A stretch of 64,000 bases of DNA from Thermoanaerobaculia bacterium (GCA_030431255.1 JAUIJL010000002.1:372001-436000); one strand, 5' to 3'; shown: positions 23,726 through 33,696, counted from the stretch's first letter. Translations and numbers: made by a program. The notes: generated from the sequence alone by a model not told the origin.

Positions 23726-26700
23726 TTATCCTGCCCGCTGGGCGGACACTCGACGCGACAACGTGTCGATCCGATGCAGCCAAGGTCGCACATGGGGCGC
23801 CATCCACGGCAGGATCTCCAACTGTCGGTTCAGCTCACGCTCACACGCCCTGAGCTCGATCAAAAACGGCTGCCCCCGTTTGTGACGGGGTTTCATCATC
23901 TCGAGCACCACCGCCTGCACTTGAAATTGGGGACGCTCCGCCCACAATGACGCACCGGGTTGGACCGCAATAAGCGACCTCGCTTCGTCCATGAGCCTTT
24001 CGGCCAACGTTTCCCGGTCCAGCTCCCAGGCCGCCTCGGCCATCCACAGCAGCTGGTCGATCCGGTAGAGGCGTCGCGAGATGCTCGCTCCCTCTGAAAT
24101 GCCCTGATCTTCTTCCAGCAGACGATCGAGGGTCGAGCGCAGCGCCACCTGCTCCCGGGAACCCTCCGGAGCCCCCAGGGCGAGCCATCGGCGAAGCTGC
24201 AGGGTTCCGATGAAGCTTCGCCAAAACTCCACGCTATGGCCGCGCTCCTGAGCCTGATCCGCCAGCTCGCTCATCTCCCGCAGAGCTCGGGCCGGGCTCC
24301 GTCGCATCATCAAATGGCAATGGGCTTCCACGGACCAATAGCCGATTTTGCGCAGCTCTCCGCCTTCGAAGCCGGGATCCAAACGCAGGACCTCATCCAC
24401 CAGCTCCCGGGCTCGAGCGGGGTGCTCGCTGTGGGCCTCGCCGCCCATGCATTCCGCCGTGCCTCGAATCTTCGCGACGTCCGCTAAGCCGATGAACGCC
24501 CAATGGTATTTTCCGTTCAGCTCCAAGCAGCGCCCGAACGCCTCCTCCGCCCGATCCAACGCCGCGACGGCCGGTCGCCCCTGCCGCTGGAGCTCGTAGA
24601 CCAAACCGAGCTCGGCATTCCCCAGCTTGCATTGCAGGGTGAAGGACCGCGGAGCGCGGATCAGCTCCTCCCGAATCAGGTCCACAGCTTGCCGCCAGCT
24701 CTCATCCGCAGGGCGCCAGAGCCGCCCCTGGGCCGCCGCCACCAGCTGGTGATGGATCGCCAGCTGCATGCGCAGGGGATCCTTGGGACCCGCGGTCAAA
24801 GCGATCGCGTGCTCCAGACTCTGGCCCGCCTCTAAGTATTTCGAGAGCCCGCTCGACGTATCCCCGATGAGCTCGGAGAAACGTCCGCGGGTCATCTGAA
24901 TCTTGGCCAGGGTCGCCTGTCCGTCCGCCTCGTAGGGTTGAAGCCGGACCGCTTCGGCGGCCAGCTCTTCCGCCTTGGAAAGGGCCGCCTCCGCTTGCTC
25001 GGGCTCCCAGGATCGATCCACCAGGATCCGTGCCTTCAGCTCGTGGGCCAAGGCGGAAGCCCGATGGCTCCTGGAAGAGTGGGGATCCACCTCCAAGCCG
25101 CGATCGCAGACTTCGAGGTGGTCGGCGAAAACGTCCGTTCCCGGCGGAATCGACCAATCCAGCTCCGCTTCGATCCGCGCGCTCATCAAGCGGCACAGCT
25201 CGGGATAGATTCGCGGATCGCTGGCCGCCGAGCCCATGGCCCTGCGCAGGGCGATCTCCGCCCGGCGATAGAGCGCCAACGCCTCCTCGAGCCGGCTCTC
25301 CTCGAACCGCAAATCGGCCATGCGCTGCAAGACCTTGCCCTCGGCGATGCTCGCTTCATAAAGCCACGGCAAACGTAGCTGCACGTCCGAGAGCTTTTCG
25401 AGAGCGCTTTCATAACGCTCCTCGTAGAAATCGATCAACGCCTCCACATATTCCACCGACACGGTTTCCGCCTCTCGGCCCACCTCCAGATAGTTTCTGG
25501 CGGGCTCCCGGTAGCGGGTGATCACGTCGTCGAGGTAAATGCGTCGCAGCTCCGACTCGTTCACATCGCGCACCCGTTCCAGGGCGTCTTCATATTGGCG
25601 GCCGATCACCAAACCGAGGAAATAACCCACCTCCGGCGAACGGTGGCCGAGACGCCAAGCTTGCTCCAGGTGGCGTCGAGCCGCTTTGTCGTCATGCAGG
25701 GCCGCGTACGCGCGGCCGATGGCGTAATGGGCCGGCCCCTTGCCCACAGGGTCGAGACGGCTCAGCTCCTGCTCCAGCTGCCGGATCCGGCGATGCACGC
25801 GCTCCCGGCTCGGCGTGATGTCATGGGTCGAGCTCATTTGTGCCGCGCGGAACGCCCAATCCAGATCGTTGCTGATTTGCACGAATCGCTGCTCGTATTC
25901 CGCCCGCCGAGAGGCTTCCCGGGCCTGCTGCTCCACGGACCAAAGCGCCATGACCGCGAACCCACAGATGGCGGTCGACATGGCCACCGCCTGTCGATGT
26001 CGGCGCAGTTGCTTGGCCAGCGGATATAACCAACCGGGCGGGTCGGCTCGCACCGGGGTGCCGTCGAGGAATCGAGCCAGATCGTCCACCAGCTCCTGGG
26101 CCGAGCCATAGCGACGCCCCTTGTCCTTCTCCAGGCATTTGAGCACGATCTGCTCGACCTCGACCGGCAAAGAAGGCACTCGGCTCCTGGGCCGGATGGG
26201 ATCCGCTTCCAGGGCTTGGATCAAAAGGTTGGCGGTGCCACCACCCTCGAAAGGCGGTCGGCCGGTCAACAGGGTGTAGAGGGTGGCGCCGAGACCATAG
26301 ACATCGGTGCGCGCATCGATCTCGTCGAGCCGCCCGCCCGCCTGCTCCGGCGACATGAAAGCAGGTGTGCCCAAGGGCTCACCGCTGCGGGTCATGCGAC
26401 CGGTCGAGCCGGCCAGGTCGAAGACCAGACCAAAATCCAAAACCACCGGACGCAACGATCCGTCGGCATTTTCATGGACCAGGATGTTGTCGGGTTTGAG
26501 ATCCCGATGCACCAAACCCTGCTCGTGGGCGGCCTGCACCGCTCGCGCCACCTTGATCATGAGACGCAAACGACGCCGCAAGGGCAAATCCCGGGACGCG
26601 GTCAGCAGGTCGTCGCCCTCGATGAATTGCATGGCGATATACGGTCGGCCATCCAACCAACCCGTATCGTAGACCTTGCAAACCCCCTCGTGCTCGACCC

Positions 26701-26863
26701 GGGCTTGCGCACGGGCTTCGCGGAACATACGTTCCACGGGCTCCGGCTCATTCCATCGTAAGAATTTCAAGGCCACGGTGCGCTGCAGCTGCGCATCGAA
26801 ACATCGATACACGTCTGCATAGCTACCCGACCCCAGGGGCACGGCAGTACCATAACGCGGCAT
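23726..26863 (-). CDS. Membrane Ser/Thr protein kinase with TPR-like repeats
   Basis: A 1045-residue kinase. Gly-rich loop LGSGSYADVY at residues 10-19, catalytic Lys33 in VALKFL, HRDLKPDN catalytic loop near 118, DFG near 143, and GTPAFMSPEQ activation/P+1 loop. A short membrane helix near 290-310 (AVAMSTAICGFAVMALW) separates it from a long helical C-terminal half with TPR-like repeats (YAIGRAYAALHDDKAARRHL). The start is supported by GGAG 7 bases upstream. It is convergent with the FHA regulator, 12 bases apart, and is likely to act on it; this is inference. Confidence 0.9.
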   Translation of the reverse strand: MPRYGTAVPLGSGSYADVYRCFDAQLQRTVALKFLRWNEPEPVERMFREARAQARVEHEGVCKVYDTGWLDGRPYIAMQFIEGDDLLTASRDLPLRRRLRLMIKVARAVQAAHEQGLVHRDLKPDNILVHENADGSLRPVVLDFGLVFDLAGSTGRMTRSGEPLGTPAFMSPEQAGGRLDEIDARTDVYGLGATLYTLLTGRPPFEGGGTANLLIQALEADPIRPRSRVPSLPVEVEQIVLKCLEKDKGRRYGSAQELVDDLARFLDGTPVRADPPGWLYPLAKQLRRHRQAVAMSTAICGFAVMALWSVEQQAREASRRAEYEQRFVQISNDLDWAFRAAQMSSTHDITPSRERVHRRIRQLEQELSRLDPVGKGPAHYAIGRAYAALHDDKAARRHLEQAWRLGHRSPEVGYFLGLVIGRQYEDALERVRDVNESELRRIYLDDVITRYREPARNYLEVGREAETVSVEYVEALIDFYEERYESALEKLSDVQLRLPWLYEASIAEGKVLQRMADLRFEESRLEEALALYRRAEIALRRAMGSAASDPRIYPELCRLMSARIEAELDWSIPPGTDVFADHLEVCDRGLEVDPHSSRSHRASALAHELKARILVDRSWEPEQAEAALSKAEELAAEAVRLQPYEADGQATLAKIQMTRGRFSELIGDTSSGLSKYLEAGQSLEHAIALTAGPKDPLRMQLAIHHQLVAAAQGRLWRPADESWRQAVDLIREELIRAPRSFTLQCKLGNAELGLVYELQRQGRPAVAALDRAEEAFGRCLELNGKYHWAFIGLADVAKIRGTAECMGGEAHSEHPARARELVDEVLRLDPGFEGGELRKIGYWSVEAHCHLMMRRSPARALREMSELADQAQERGHSVEFWRSFIGTLQLRRWLALGAPEGSREQVALRSTLDRLLEEDQGISEGASISRRLYRIDQLLWMAEAAWELDRETLAERLMDEARSLIAVQPGASLWAERPQFQVQAVVLEMMKPRHKRGQPFLIELRACERELNRQLEILPWMAPHVRPWLHRIDTLSRRVSAQRAG

Positions 26864-27089
26864 GTCCAGACTCCGTCTGGCAGGACCATCAACCTCAAAT
26901 CAAGCGCATCACAACACGAGCGAACACGAACGAGACCCCCACCAAACCGTCGGGTACGGCAAAGCAGCCGACCCGGCCGAAACGCCGGCGGTCCCTCAAT
27001 CGAAAACATCGGAGCCCACGACCGCCGTCGCGGGATGACTCACTTAGAATCTCTGTGCCCGTAAGTCTAGCCGCGTAAGACGCCCGAGA

Positions 27090-27149
27090 GTGTCAGGGAA
27101 TCGCCAGTCAGGTCGATCGTGGACGAGGAGAAGTGTCACGGAATCGTCA
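27090..27149. repeat. Direct repeat in the kinase / tRNA-Arg intergenic region
   Basis: GTGTCAGGGAATCGCCA (27090-27106) and GTGTCACGGAATCGTCA (27133-27149) differ at two positions and start 43 bases apart. They lie in the 400-base stretch 26864-27263 that carries the promoters of the kinase (leftward) and the tRNA (rightward). Could be binding sites. No ORF is supported in this stretch. Confidence 0.35.
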
Positions 27150-27263
27150 CACACCCGTCAGGGACGCCTCCACGACGGCGAAGTCGCCGATCCACTAGCC
27201 TTCCTCAAATGGCCGTCAAAGGTCTTCAAATTTCGTCGGATCTCGCTATAATCACGGCCCCGT

Positions 27264-27340
27264 GCGGCCGTAGCTCAGGTGGATAGAGCGGGAGATTCCT
27301 AATCTCTAGGTCGGGGGTTCAAGTCCTCCCGGTCGCACCA
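27264..27340 (+). tRNA. tRNA-Arg(CCT)
   Basis: A 77-base cloverleaf: acceptor GCGGCCG/CGGTCGC with one G-T pair, D-arm AGCTCAGGTGGATAGAGC, anticodon loop TTCCTAA (anticodon CCT, codon AGG), T-arm GGGGGTTCAAGTCCTCC and encoded CCA. A perfect TATAAT -10 lies at 27247-27252, placing initiation a few bases before the mature 5' end; the -35 is weak. Confidence 0.95.
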
Positions 27341-27604
27341 CTTTCCCCCCTTTCATCCCTTTCGCGGTACTGCCCTAAGTCAGCCCTCTCGTGCGCTTGG
27401 CATTGAGATCCGAGCGTGCTGCGGCACGGAGCTCGGAATATCTTCCGAAGCTCCATAAGTGTTTTCGGACACATCGCATCCTAAGCATAATCCCATCCCA
27501 CTCCCACGCCTGGCTGCGCCATTTCGATAGACAATCTGCGAGGGGTGGCTTCTGTCGACCGTGGAGCTCCAATACGAACCGATCCTCATGATCCGGTCTC
27601 CGAA

Positions 27605-27685
27605 CGTAGGGGCGATCCTTGTGATCGCCCTGCCTTGGAGTGATCGCCCTGCCTTGGAAAGGCGAATACAAGATTCGCCCCTACG
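27605..27685. repeat. Short palindromic interspersed element
   Basis: Terminal inverted repeats CGTAGGGGCGA (27605-27615) and TCGCCCCTACG (27675-27685) enclose two tandem copies of TGATCGCCCTGCCTTGGA and an AATACAAGATT core. This resembles REP/MITE-like elements common in several phyla. It sits in the 393-base non-coding gap 27341-27733 between tRNA-Arg and the regulator, where I see no other gene. Confidence 0.6.
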
Positions 27686-27733
27686 CAGTGCAGCGAACGA
27701 ATTGCAAACCAGAATTTGTTTCTCGGAAGACCA

Positions 27734-29449
27734 TCAATCCCGCTCAATACCCAACGCCCGCATCCGACGGTAAAGCGTCGACCGACTGATTCCCAGGATC
27801 GCCAGGACATCCTCCAAGGCGCCCCCGCCTTCTTCAAAAGCCTCCTCGATCCGCCGACGTTCCGTCCGTTCCAAGGCTGCTTCCAGGGTCAATCCGCGAT
27901 CAAAGGACCCTTCGAGCAGGGCCGGACGCAGGTGTCGGGTTTCCAAGAGATCGCCTTCGGAAAGCAGCAACACACCCCTGGCGATTTCGTGGTGCAACTC
28001 ACGGATGTTGCCGGGCCAGGACCAGCGTTTGAGGGCGTCCATGGCGGAGACGGAGATTCCGATGTTGTGGAGACCCAGGCGCTCGGCTTCTTGTTTGAAG
28101 AAGTGCACGGCTAGGTTGGGGATGTCGCCGCGGCGCTGACGGAGGGGCGGGAGTTGGATCTCCCAGCCGGCTAAGCGGTAGAAGAGATCGGCACGGAAGG
28201 TGCCTTTCTCGATCATGCTGTCTAGATCGCGGTTGGTGGCGGAGACCACTTGGATGTCGACGGGGAACGCTTGCTTGCCGCCGAGCCGGTAGACCGTCCG
28301 CTCTTCCAGCACCCGCAGGATTTTCGCTTGGGTTTCGAGGGCCATGTCGCCCACTTCGTCGAGGAAGAGGGTGCCGCCGTGGGCGGCTTCGAATTTGCCC
28401 GCCCGAGCCTCGACGCCCGTGGCCACTCCTTTTTCGATGCCGAAGAGCTCGGCTTCCAAGAGCTCTTTGGGTAGGGCCGCGCAGTTGAGGGCGACGAACG
28501 GTGCCCCTTCCTGGGTGCCGGCTCGATGGACGAATCGGCTGAGCACCTCTTTGCCCGTGCCCGACTCCCCCAGCACCAACACGTTGACCTGGCTGCCGGC
28601 GATGCGTGCCGCCCGCTCGTAGATTTCGCGCACCCGAGCGGTGACCGTCGGCGGGTCCGGCAGGGGTGGTTGACGTCGGAAATCCTGCGCACGCCCGGAT
28701 GGCGGTCGACGGCTTCGGGCCAAGCCTAAAAGCTGGAGCCCGAGCTTGGCCACGGCACCGAAGGTCTGGGCGACCCCCCGGGATCGGAAAACGACGCGCA
28801 GGGAGAAGTGGTCGTCCTGCTCCTGCACCACGACTTGCCCGCCTTCTCGCTCCTGGGACGGCTCACCGGCCTCGAAGAGTGGCACCTCTCCGGTTGCGTT
28901 GAGGTCCCTGATCACGACCTCAGCGGTGGGAAAGACCGCCCAACATGCCGAGCCCAATCGCTCCGCCACCACCTGCACGCCGTGCTCGTTCTCAATCGCG
29001 CTCAAGATCTCCGGCATCGACTGTAAGGTGAAGGCTTCCAACACGTTGGAAGCCAAGGTGACCCGGCTCGTGACCACGCACGCCGCGGCGGAGGTGCCTC
29101 CGGGCTCGCCCCCGGTTGGCCGCCCTAGGCTGAAGGCGGCCACAGCGTCGCCGTCGGACACTTGCTCCAGCTCCGCGTAAACATTGCCGAACGCCAAGCG
29201 ATGATCCAGGCCCACGGTCTGCTCGCCCTGAATCCGGCGACCGTCGACATAGGTGCCGTTGCTGGAGCCGAGATCCTCAATCGACAAGCGGCCGCTTTCG
29301 GTGATCCACACCCGGGCGTGCCGTTTGGAGACCGACGGATGATCCACATGGATCTCACAGCTCGGATCCGACCCGAGCGTTCTCGACCGAGCATCGACGG
29401 AAACCCGGATGGCTCCCGAAATCTGGCGGATAAGCAGCCGAAAAGCCAT
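27734..29449 (-). CDS. FHA-domain sigma-54-dependent transcriptional regulator (paralog)
   Basis: About 571 residues from ATG 29449 (MAFRLLIRQISG), 7 bases after the kinase stop; the longer frame reads back through the kinase gene. FHA domain: GSDPSCEIHV, SVSKRHARVWI, SSNGTYVDG. AAA+ domain: Walker A GESGTGKEV, Walker B GTLFLDEVGDM, FRADLFYRLAG. C-terminal Fis HTH: AILGISRSTLYRRMRALGI. The GAFTGA position reads KGVATGVEA, the same deviation as the paralog at 21942. Cotranscribed with the kinase, so it is probably that kinase's output. Confidence 0.9.
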   Translation of the reverse strand: MAFRLLIRQISGAIRVSVDARSRTLGSDPSCEIHVDHPSVSKRHARVWITESGRLSIEDLGSSNGTYVDGRRIQGEQTVGLDHRLAFGNVYAELEQVSDGDAVAAFSLGRPTGGEPGGTSAAACVVTSRVTLASNVLEAFTLQSMPEILSAIENEHGVQVVAERLGSACWAVFPTAEVVIRDLNATGEVPLFEAGEPSQEREGGQVVVQEQDDHFSLRVVFRSRGVAQTFGAVAKLGLQLLGLARSRRPPSGRAQDFRRQPPLPDPPTVTARVREIYERAARIAGSQVNVLVLGESGTGKEVLSRFVHRAGTQEGAPFVALNCAALPKELLEAELFGIEKGVATGVEARAGKFEAAHGGTLFLDEVGDMALETQAKILRVLEERTVYRLGGKQAFPVDIQVVSATNRDLDSMIEKGTFRADLFYRLAGWEIQLPPLRQRRGDIPNLAVHFFKQEAERLGLHNIGISVSAMDALKRWSWPGNIRELHHEIARGVLLLSEGDLLETRHLRPALLEGSFDRGLTLEAALERTERRRIEEAFEEGGGALEDVLAILGISRSTLYRRMRALGIERD

Positions 29450-29456
29450 GACAATC

Positions 29457-32400
29457 CTAGCGTCGGCCGACGCCGCGCAAAGGAAAGGACTCCCCTGGAG
29501 GTGGCGCCGCAAATCGCGCTGGATCGAGGGGTGGCTCGTCCCAGGTTTGGAGCTGATCGAAGAGCCGGAACCGCACCGTCCCCGACGGCGGCAAGCGCCC
29601 CGCGGCATCGAGCCAGGGCTCCACGTGCTTGGACCGATCTCGGGGCAGCCGATCCGGATGCAGCCAATGGGCCGCCTCCTCCAGGGCCGCCCGTCTCGAC
29701 GCTGCATCGGCCGCGGCATGGGCTTCGAGGATCGCCGTCAAACCCAGAAGCCAATCCCCCTTCGGCTTCAAGCGACTGATCGACAGCTTCAAGTCCGCGA
29801 CCAGCTGGGTCGACAGCGGCTTTCCTTGGGACGCCGCCTGGATCGCGGCATAGAACACACGCTCGAATTCCAGCTCACGTCGGATCGGATCTCCCGGGCT
29901 CAGCTCGGCCGAAACGGCTACGGCCCGTTGGTTCCATGCGGAGAGGTCCACCGCTCGTCCCGTCAGCAGCCGTTTCAGAACCCGGACGCTCTCCAGATTC
30001 AATCGGTGGAGGGCCAGGTCATCGGGAGCCAACAGATCGCCTCGCTCGTCGATGACCGTCTGCAAGGCGTCTAGATACAAACCGCTGTCGTAGCCGCGGC
30101 CCAACAGCCGCTCCGCCGTCACCAACAACTCTTCCGCCAGGCTGTCGACGAACTCCGGATCTTCCGGAGCCAGATCGATCGCGGTCACCAGATGCTCGAA
30201 TCCGCGAGCCCAGGAATCCGAGGGCGAGCGGCCCTCGACCCAGGCCCAATCCCCCTCCTGAATCAACAGGCCCCCCAGCATGTTGTGGGCCCACCCGGAG
30301 TTGGGCCGCAGCTCCAACGCCTTCAAAATGCGTTCGATGCCCCGGCGATTCCAGTCCATCGGGGTCAGATCGGCCCGGTCCGGCAGCAACCCGCTCCCCC
30401 ACGACAGCCGATGGTAAGAAATGCTTGAATTGTAGTGCGGGCAATAGTTTTCGGAATCGAGCTCGATGGCTTTTTCGAGGGCCTCGACCGAGCGAAGCAG
30501 CACGGGCAACCCGTCTCGACCGTTGAGAAAGAGATAAAGACCTTCGTAGTCGAGCAACGCGCCGAGCCAATTCCAAGCGTCCGCAAAATTCGGGCGTTCC
30601 GCGACCAGCTCCTCCAACAGCACCACAGCCTCGTCGAAATCCGGCAGCAGATCCGTATCCTGGCGGCCGTGGAAGAGGTCATGTTGAAGCTTCATGCCAA
30701 TCGCCTCGGCCAGGCGCAGTCGATAGGTCGTGTCGGCGGGGGAAAGATCCACGGCACGGCGCGCGGTGCTCACCGCCTCTTCGAAAATCTCGACCGTATC
30801 GTCGTCCGGATGGGTCAGGGCGTTGCCCCAGTAGATGTGCAGATCCGAAAGCAGGATCCAGGTCTGCCCGAGCTCCCGATTGAGATCCGCCGCCGCGCCG
30901 CAGGCCTCCAGGCCCGCTTGATAAAGCGGGGCCATGGCCTCCGTGGAGACGGTGACGCCGTCTTCCACCAACAACTTCAGCCGATGGGCCATCAGCTGAC
31001 AGAGCTGAAGGACCACTTCCGGATCACTGGGCGCTTGCTCGCGGGCCCTCCCCAAAAGCTCACCGGCGAGGTCCAAACGCTCCATTGCGTCTTGGCGTCG
31101 ACCGGACCAGCTCAGCTGAAAGGCTTGGTCCTCGAGGATCCCCGCTTCGAGAATCAGCGGCTCATGTTTCCAGGGGGCTTGACGGCGAACCTCACGAATC
31201 CGGGTCAGAGCCTCGTCGAATGCTTCCTCAACCCATGCGAGCTGCGCTTCAATCTCGCCGGCCGGAACTGAGGAGGCCCGGCGAGCGAGCCGCAGATATT
31301 CCACCGCGGGATCGCGATGCCTGGACTTGAGGGCTTCGAGGGCTTGCTGGAGGGTCGGAGTGCTCGCCGACCCCAGCTCCCAGCGCTGGTCTCGATACAG
31401 CTCAGCATGGGCTCGTCCCAGCGCCATGGCCACCGCCGGCTCTTGAAATCCCAGATTCCAGGCCTTTTGGAAATGCTCGGAGGCGGTTTCCGTCGCTCCC
31501 AGCTGATCATGGCCCTTGCCCAGGGCGAAGTGGATGGGACCGGCAGCCAAGGATCCGCGCCGCGCCAGGTCTTGCTCAAGGCCCCCCAGTCGCTGACGCA
31601 AGGCCGAGATGTCGGGCCTCAAGTCATGGCTCGGGCTCATCAGAACCGATCGATAGCCGTCCTCGATGTCGAGAGCCACCGTCGAGTAGTGGGCTTGGTA
31701 TTTGAGCTTGAGGTGAGATCGCCATTGCATCCCGACAGCGATCAGGGCCAAGAGCAGGATGGCCGCCACAGACAGACGCGTGGAGATGCGATGGCTGGAA
31801 AACGACCACCAGAGCCGCTGCACCGGGCTCGGCAGCGCCGCCTCCACCGGCTCCCCCCGCCGGGCTCTGCACAGGTCCGCGCAGAAGCTCTCCAAGTCGG
31901 CATAGCGATCTTCCGGATCCTTGGCCATGGCGCGAGCGACCACCGCCGCCAGGTCCTGGGAGATTTCCGGATTCCGTTCGTTGGCGGCGACCGGCTCCTC
32001 TCCGAGCACTTTTCCGTAGGTCAGGGCCGGGGACTCTTCCCGAAACGGCGGTGTTCCGGTGAAAAGCTCGTAAAAGGTGGCCCCAAGGCCATAGACGTCG
32101 CTGCGGGCCCCACGGTGCTCGCCGCGCACCTGCTCGGGGGCCATGTAGCTCGGCGTGCCGAGGATGTTGCCGGATCCCGTCAGCCTGGGGTCGTCGCGTT
32201 CTAAGACCAGCCCGAAATCCACCACGTAGGGACGAAACCCATCGTCGCGGCGCTCGACCATGATATTCGCGGGTTTGAGATCGCGATGGACGAGACCTCG
32301 TTCGTGGGCGGCTTGCAGGGCCGCACACACTTTCTGCGCCACATCCAGCTTCTGGTCGAGGGAAAGGGTGGGGATCAGCTGCCGCAGCTCCACCCCTTCG

Positions 32401-32684
32401 ATCAGCTGCATTGCGATGAAGGGATGGGTGCCCAGCCAGCCGACCTCGTAGATTTGGCAGATGCCTTCGTGCCGAACCTTGGCTTGGGCTCTGGCCTCTC
32501 GGAACATGCGCTCGACATACTCAGGCTTCTGGACGACCAGGAGCTTGAGGGCCACAAATCGGCACAGCTGAGGATCGAAGGCTCGGTAGACCTCGGAAAA
32601 ACCACCTTCACCGAGGGGAGAAACATCTCGATAGCGCAGGGTCTCGGAGATCCGGCCCGGAGCTCGCAACAGGAAAGCGTCCAT
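29457..32684 (-). CDS. Membrane Ser/Thr protein kinase with TPR-like repeats (paralog)
   Basis: A 1075-residue kinase: GEGGFSEVY loop near 25-33, VALKLL lysine near 47, HRDLKPAN near 134, DFG near 157 and GTPSYMAPEQ. A membrane helix (LSVAAILLLALIAVGMQW) lies near residue 310. The long C-terminal half is helical with TPR-like repeats (HFALGKGHDQLGATETASEH, AWNWLGALLDYEGLYLFLNG). It heads a two-gene operon with the FHA regulator. Organisation matches the kinase at 23726, so the pairs arose by duplication. Stimulus unknown. Confidence 0.9.
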   Translation of the reverse strand: MDAFLLRAPGRISETLRYRDVSPLGEGGFSEVYRAFDPQLCRFVALKLLVVQKPEYVERMFREARAQAKVRHEGICQIYEVGWLGTHPFIAMQLIEGVELRQLIPTLSLDQKLDVAQKVCAALQAAHERGLVHRDLKPANIMVERRDDGFRPYVVDFGLVLERDDPRLTGSGNILGTPSYMAPEQVRGEHRGARSDVYGLGATFYELFTGTPPFREESPALTYGKVLGEEPVAANERNPEISQDLAAVVARAMAKDPEDRYADLESFCADLCRARRGEPVEAALPSPVQRLWWSFSSHRISTRLSVAAILLLALIAVGMQWRSHLKLKYQAHYSTVALDIEDGYRSVLMSPSHDLRPDISALRQRLGGLEQDLARRGSLAAGPIHFALGKGHDQLGATETASEHFQKAWNLGFQEPAVAMALGRAHAELYRDQRWELGSASTPTLQQALEALKSRHRDPAVEYLRLARRASSVPAGEIEAQLAWVEEAFDEALTRIREVRRQAPWKHEPLILEAGILEDQAFQLSWSGRRQDAMERLDLAGELLGRAREQAPSDPEVVLQLCQLMAHRLKLLVEDGVTVSTEAMAPLYQAGLEACGAAADLNRELGQTWILLSDLHIYWGNALTHPDDDTVEIFEEAVSTARRAVDLSPADTTYRLRLAEAIGMKLQHDLFHGRQDTDLLPDFDEAVVLLEELVAERPNFADAWNWLGALLDYEGLYLFLNGRDGLPVLLRSVEALEKAIELDSENYCPHYNSSISYHRLSWGSGLLPDRADLTPMDWNRRGIERILKALELRPNSGWAHNMLGGLLIQEGDWAWVEGRSPSDSWARGFEHLVTAIDLAPEDPEFVDSLAEELLVTAERLLGRGYDSGLYLDALQTVIDERGDLLAPDDLALHRLNLESVRVLKRLLTGRAVDLSAWNQRAVAVSAELSPGDPIRRELEFERVFYAAIQAASQGKPLSTQLVADLKLSISRLKPKGDWLLGLTAILEAHAAADAASRRAALEEAAHWLHPDRLPRDRSKHVEPWLDAAGRLPPSGTVRFRLFDQLQTWDEPPLDPARFAAPPPGESFPLRGVGRR

Positions 32685-32996
32685 AACACGTCATCATGTA
32701 AAAACAGCAAAGAATCGAGGCCAAACTAAGCTAATGAGATGGTCTGAATCTTACTTCAGCTCTTGTCTTTAGGAAGCGCTGTTTCTGGATTCTGACCGCA
32801 ATCTGACTCGGCGAGGACAGATTCAGATTTGGGATCGGCGTCCCAATTCTGAACCGCCCACCCTAGATCTCCTCCGAGGGCCTTTTGCCGCGGTTTTCGC
32901 GACGATCAAGTGGCCTTCGAGCCGACTTGCCATCTCGACCCGTCTCACTCTTGACCTACGACCTGTCTACGGTGGGCCCGTTCCCGTTCTCATGGA
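32685..32996. other. Kinase upstream region with hairpin
   Basis: This 312-base stretch between the membrane-protein operon and the kinase shows one clear structure: TTCAGATTTGGGA, six-base loop, TCCCAATTCTGAA at 32822-32853 (12 of 13 pairs). Further TCTGA motifs lie nearby. It could be an operator for the kinase operon. No sigma-54-type promoter or ORF is evident. Confidence 0.4.
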
Positions 32997-33683
32997 TCAC
33001 CCACCCGATTTGAGACGGATCCCGAGCTCGAGGGTCAAACCGACGTAGGCCAAACCCACACACAACCCCATCAGCTCCGCAACCGACCCGGGAGCACCCA
33101 AGATCCACGTCAGCGCAATGGTCAGGGCTGCGGCAGTCATCGGCAACGCGGCGATCCACCGTTTCCCGCTCCAAAACGGGACCGCGGCAAGCACCAGGGT
33201 GAGAGCGAGACAGCCCCATTTCGCCCAGGTCGCCCAATACAAGCCGTCCAACAGAGGCACGATCGTCTGCCCTTGGTCCAACGCAGCCGTGATCGAGGTG
33301 AGCACGATGTTTTCCCATAGATCACTGATCACCACCAGGAAGGCCACCGGCAGGCCGAGCCATCCCGTCTTGAAACCCCTCAAACCTTGGTGCAAACAGG
33401 TCAGGAATAACAGACCGGCATATACGAAGGGGAAGATCATGTCCCATCGATGGCCCTCATCCATCGCTTGACGCAAAGCTCGCGGACCGTCGTCTTGACC
33501 GCTCAAAAAGTCTAGATCGTCGGGGGTCTGGGCGAATTCGAAGGCGAGAATCGGGGTTTTAAAGTCCCGGGTGAGCTCGGCTTTGCTGGGAAAGATCGTG
33601 CCCAGCCAGAGGGCGAAGGCGATCGTCACCAAGCCTGCGGCAAAGGTGAGGCGGGAAAAGAATCTGCTTTGAGCGGAGCCCAT
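32997..33683 (-). CDS. Multi-pass membrane protein
   Basis: A 228-residue protein with about six membrane segments (LTFAAGLVTIAFALWLGTIF, MIFPFVYAGLLFLTC, LPVAFLVVISDLWENIVLTS, LALTLVLAAVPFW, and two near the C-terminus). The first loop carries acidic residues (TPDDLDFLSGQDDGP). The family is unknown. It follows the MsrA-like gene by 13 bases, so they are probably one operon. Confidence 0.7.
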   Translation of the reverse strand: MGSAQSRFFSRLTFAAGLVTIAFALWLGTIFPSKAELTRDFKTPILAFEFAQTPDDLDFLSGQDDGPRALRQAMDEGHRWDMIFPFVYAGLLFLTCLHQGLRGFKTGWLGLPVAFLVVISDLWENIVLTSITAALDQGQTIVPLLDGLYWATWAKWGCLALTLVLAAVPFWSGKRWIAALPMTAAALTIALTWILGAPGSVAELMGLCVGLAYVGLTLELGIRLKSGG

Positions 33684-33696
33684 GGTTTAAGGCCCC

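Noticed and set aside
32685-32760. Possible sigma-54 element TGGCCTC...TTTGCT before the second kinase
   Set aside because: Spacing between GG and GC is 12, not 10, and the -24 box is imperfect.
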